Source of the DNA: Pseudomonas sp. B20(2017)
Lineage (GTDB): Bacteria; Pseudomonadota; Gammaproteobacteria; Pseudomonadales; Pseudomonadaceae
Assembly: GCF_002113125.1 (NCBI RefSeq)
Contig: NZ_NEJP01000003.1
Coordinates: 124,001-188,000 of the forward strand
Reading direction: 5' to 3'
Length of the DNA: 64,000 bases
In this document: one piece after another, positions 63,263 through 64,000 of the stretch
Layout of the letters: the number at the start of each line of letters is the position of its first letter
Position numbering within the stretch: position 1 is the first letter of the stretch
Translations under genes and position numbers: made by a program
Notes under the pieces: generated by a model
What the model saw: only the letters and a program-made list of their open reading frames with translations
Database searches by the model: none
Told to the model about the DNA's origin: nothing

Positions 63263-64000
63263 ATGAAGCCGTTACGGTCCCATGAAACCTGGCCCCACGG
63301 CGCGATCATGCTGGAGACTGACCACACACAGTTTGCGTTGTGGGCGCCGGATGCGTTTTACGTAAGTGTCGAAATGGACAACGGCCAGTCACTGCCGATG
63401 CTGCCGCAGAATGACGGCTGGTTCGTGATCAAGAGCCGCTGCCCGGCCGGCACTCGCTACCGATTCAACATTGATGGTGAACTTGAGGTGCCGGACCCGG
63501 CCTCCAGAGCGCAGGACGGGGATCTGGATCGCCACAGTGTGGTGGTCGATCCCCACGCCTACCCGTGGCGGCATGTGACCTGGCAGGGTCGACCGTGGAA
63601 TGAAGCGGTGATCTACGAGTTGCATGTCGGCGCGCTCGGCGGTTTTGCCGAGGTCGAGCAACACCTTGAACGCCTCGCTGCCCTGGGCATTACCGCCATC
63701 GAGCTGATGCCGATCGCGCAATACCCCGGCGATCGCAACTGGGGTTACGACGGCGTGCTGCACTATGCGCCGCAAGCTTCCTATGGCACGCCGGAACAAC
63801 TCAAACACCTGATCGACAGCGCCCACGGTCACGGTCTGGCGGTCATTCTCGACGTGGTCTACAACCACTTCGGCCCGGACGGCAATTATCTGCATCGCTA
63901 CGCCAAGGGCTTTTTTCGCGAAGACAAACATACGCCGTGGGGCGCCGCGATTGATTTCCGGCGTCGCGAGGTGCGGGACTTCTTCATCGATAACGCGCTG
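63263..64000 (+). CDS. treZ: malto-oligosyltrehalose trehalohydrolase, N-terminal 246 residues (cut by window edge)
   Basis: The visible 246 residues show an N-terminal immunoglobulin-like/CBM48-type domain ('QFALWAPDAFYVSVEMDNG') and the start of a GH13 barrel with 'AVILDVVYNHFGPDGNYL' (conserved region I). TreZ cleaves trehalose from maltooligosyl-trehalose made by TreY. The order glgA-treZ fits the pseudomonad glycogen/trehalose cluster, with malQ and treY expected next. Ribosome-binding site GGGAGG lies just before the ATG. Confidence 0.9.
   Translation, partial: MKPLRSHETWPHGAIMLETDHTQFALWAPDAFYVSVEMDNGQSLPMLPQNDGWFVIKSRCPAGTRYRFNIDGELEVPDPASRAQDGDLDRHSVVVDPHAYPWRHVTWQGRPWNEAVIYELHVGALGGFAEVEQHLERLAALGITAIELMPIAQYPGDRNWGYDGVLHYAPQASYGTPEQLKHLIDSAHGHGLAVILDVVYNHFGPDGNYLHRYAKGFFREDKHTPWGAAIDFRRREVRDFFIDNAL

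Overview
This 64 kb window is chromosomal DNA from a fluorescent Pseudomonas (P. fluorescens group). This is inferred from the complete fapABCDEF amyloid operon, pvdQ, dpkA, the gnd-zwf pair, nhaB, the glgA/treZ start of a glycogen-trehalose cluster, evenly high GC with Pseudomonas-like codon use, and two REPIN-type GTGGGAGCGAG repeats. I see no rRNA, tRNA, insertion sequence, prophage or CRISPR array. Most of the window is core genome with a few accessory islands.

Layout. 1-5.9 kb: the start of azoR with a divergent LysR gene, a YjbR protein, DUF1294 and uppP, a Cache chemoreceptor, and a pnuC/nicotinamide-riboside-kinase-like pair. 6.0-12.7 kb: the functional amyloid operon fapABCDEF behind a sigma-54-type promoter with palindromic upstream elements, ending at a bidirectional terminator against a convergent sigma-54 activator gene that probably controls it. 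13-16.5 kb: a small hypothetical gene, a delta-60 repeat protein and nhaB. 16.5-20 kb: an overlapping gnd-zwf-HAD phosphatase operon. 20-28.6 kb: a phosphoethanolamine transferase, a TonB-dependent siderophore receptor with a Fur-like box, and housekeeping genes (GNAT, DinB, zapE, NTF2-like, WYL regulator). 28.7-37.7 kb: agmatinase with a polyamine-binding protein and LysR, an NCS2 permease, a LEA-type lipoprotein, a nitrilase with divergent LysR, a DUF883 protein and dpkA. 37.9-42.7 kb: one 1591-residue dermonecrotic-toxin-like (DUF6543-like) protein with four internal repeats and a C-terminal HEFAH metalloprotease motif. 42.7-47.8 kb: PepSY protein, a FecR anti-sigma factor, pvdQ, a Fur-like winged-helix protein and small membrane proteins. 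48.0-55.1 kb: a translationally coupled five-gene operon encoding an MdfA-like exporter, a LuxE acyl-protein synthetase, a LuxC acyl reductase fused to a PaaK-like ligase, a second PaaK-like ligase and a GNAT. 55.1-64 kb: a hypothetical gene, a dCache chemoreceptor, DUF411/YqaA, an alpha/beta hydrolase, a D-2-hydroxyacid dehydrogenase, glgA and the start of treZ.

The best candidate for an undescribed system is the 48.0-55.1 kb operon. It has the fatty-acid-reductase half of bioluminescence (LuxE and LuxC, key cysteines present) without luciferase, coupled to two more adenylating ligases, an acyltransferase and an exporter. That composition suggests an aldehyde- or amide-type small molecule that I cannot identify. 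Second is the DUF6543-like toxin with its zinc-protease motif. Third is the regulatory layout of the fap operon: a nearby activator whose receiver-like domain lacks the phospho-acceptor aspartate, plus an intra-operon hairpin after the major amyloid gene.
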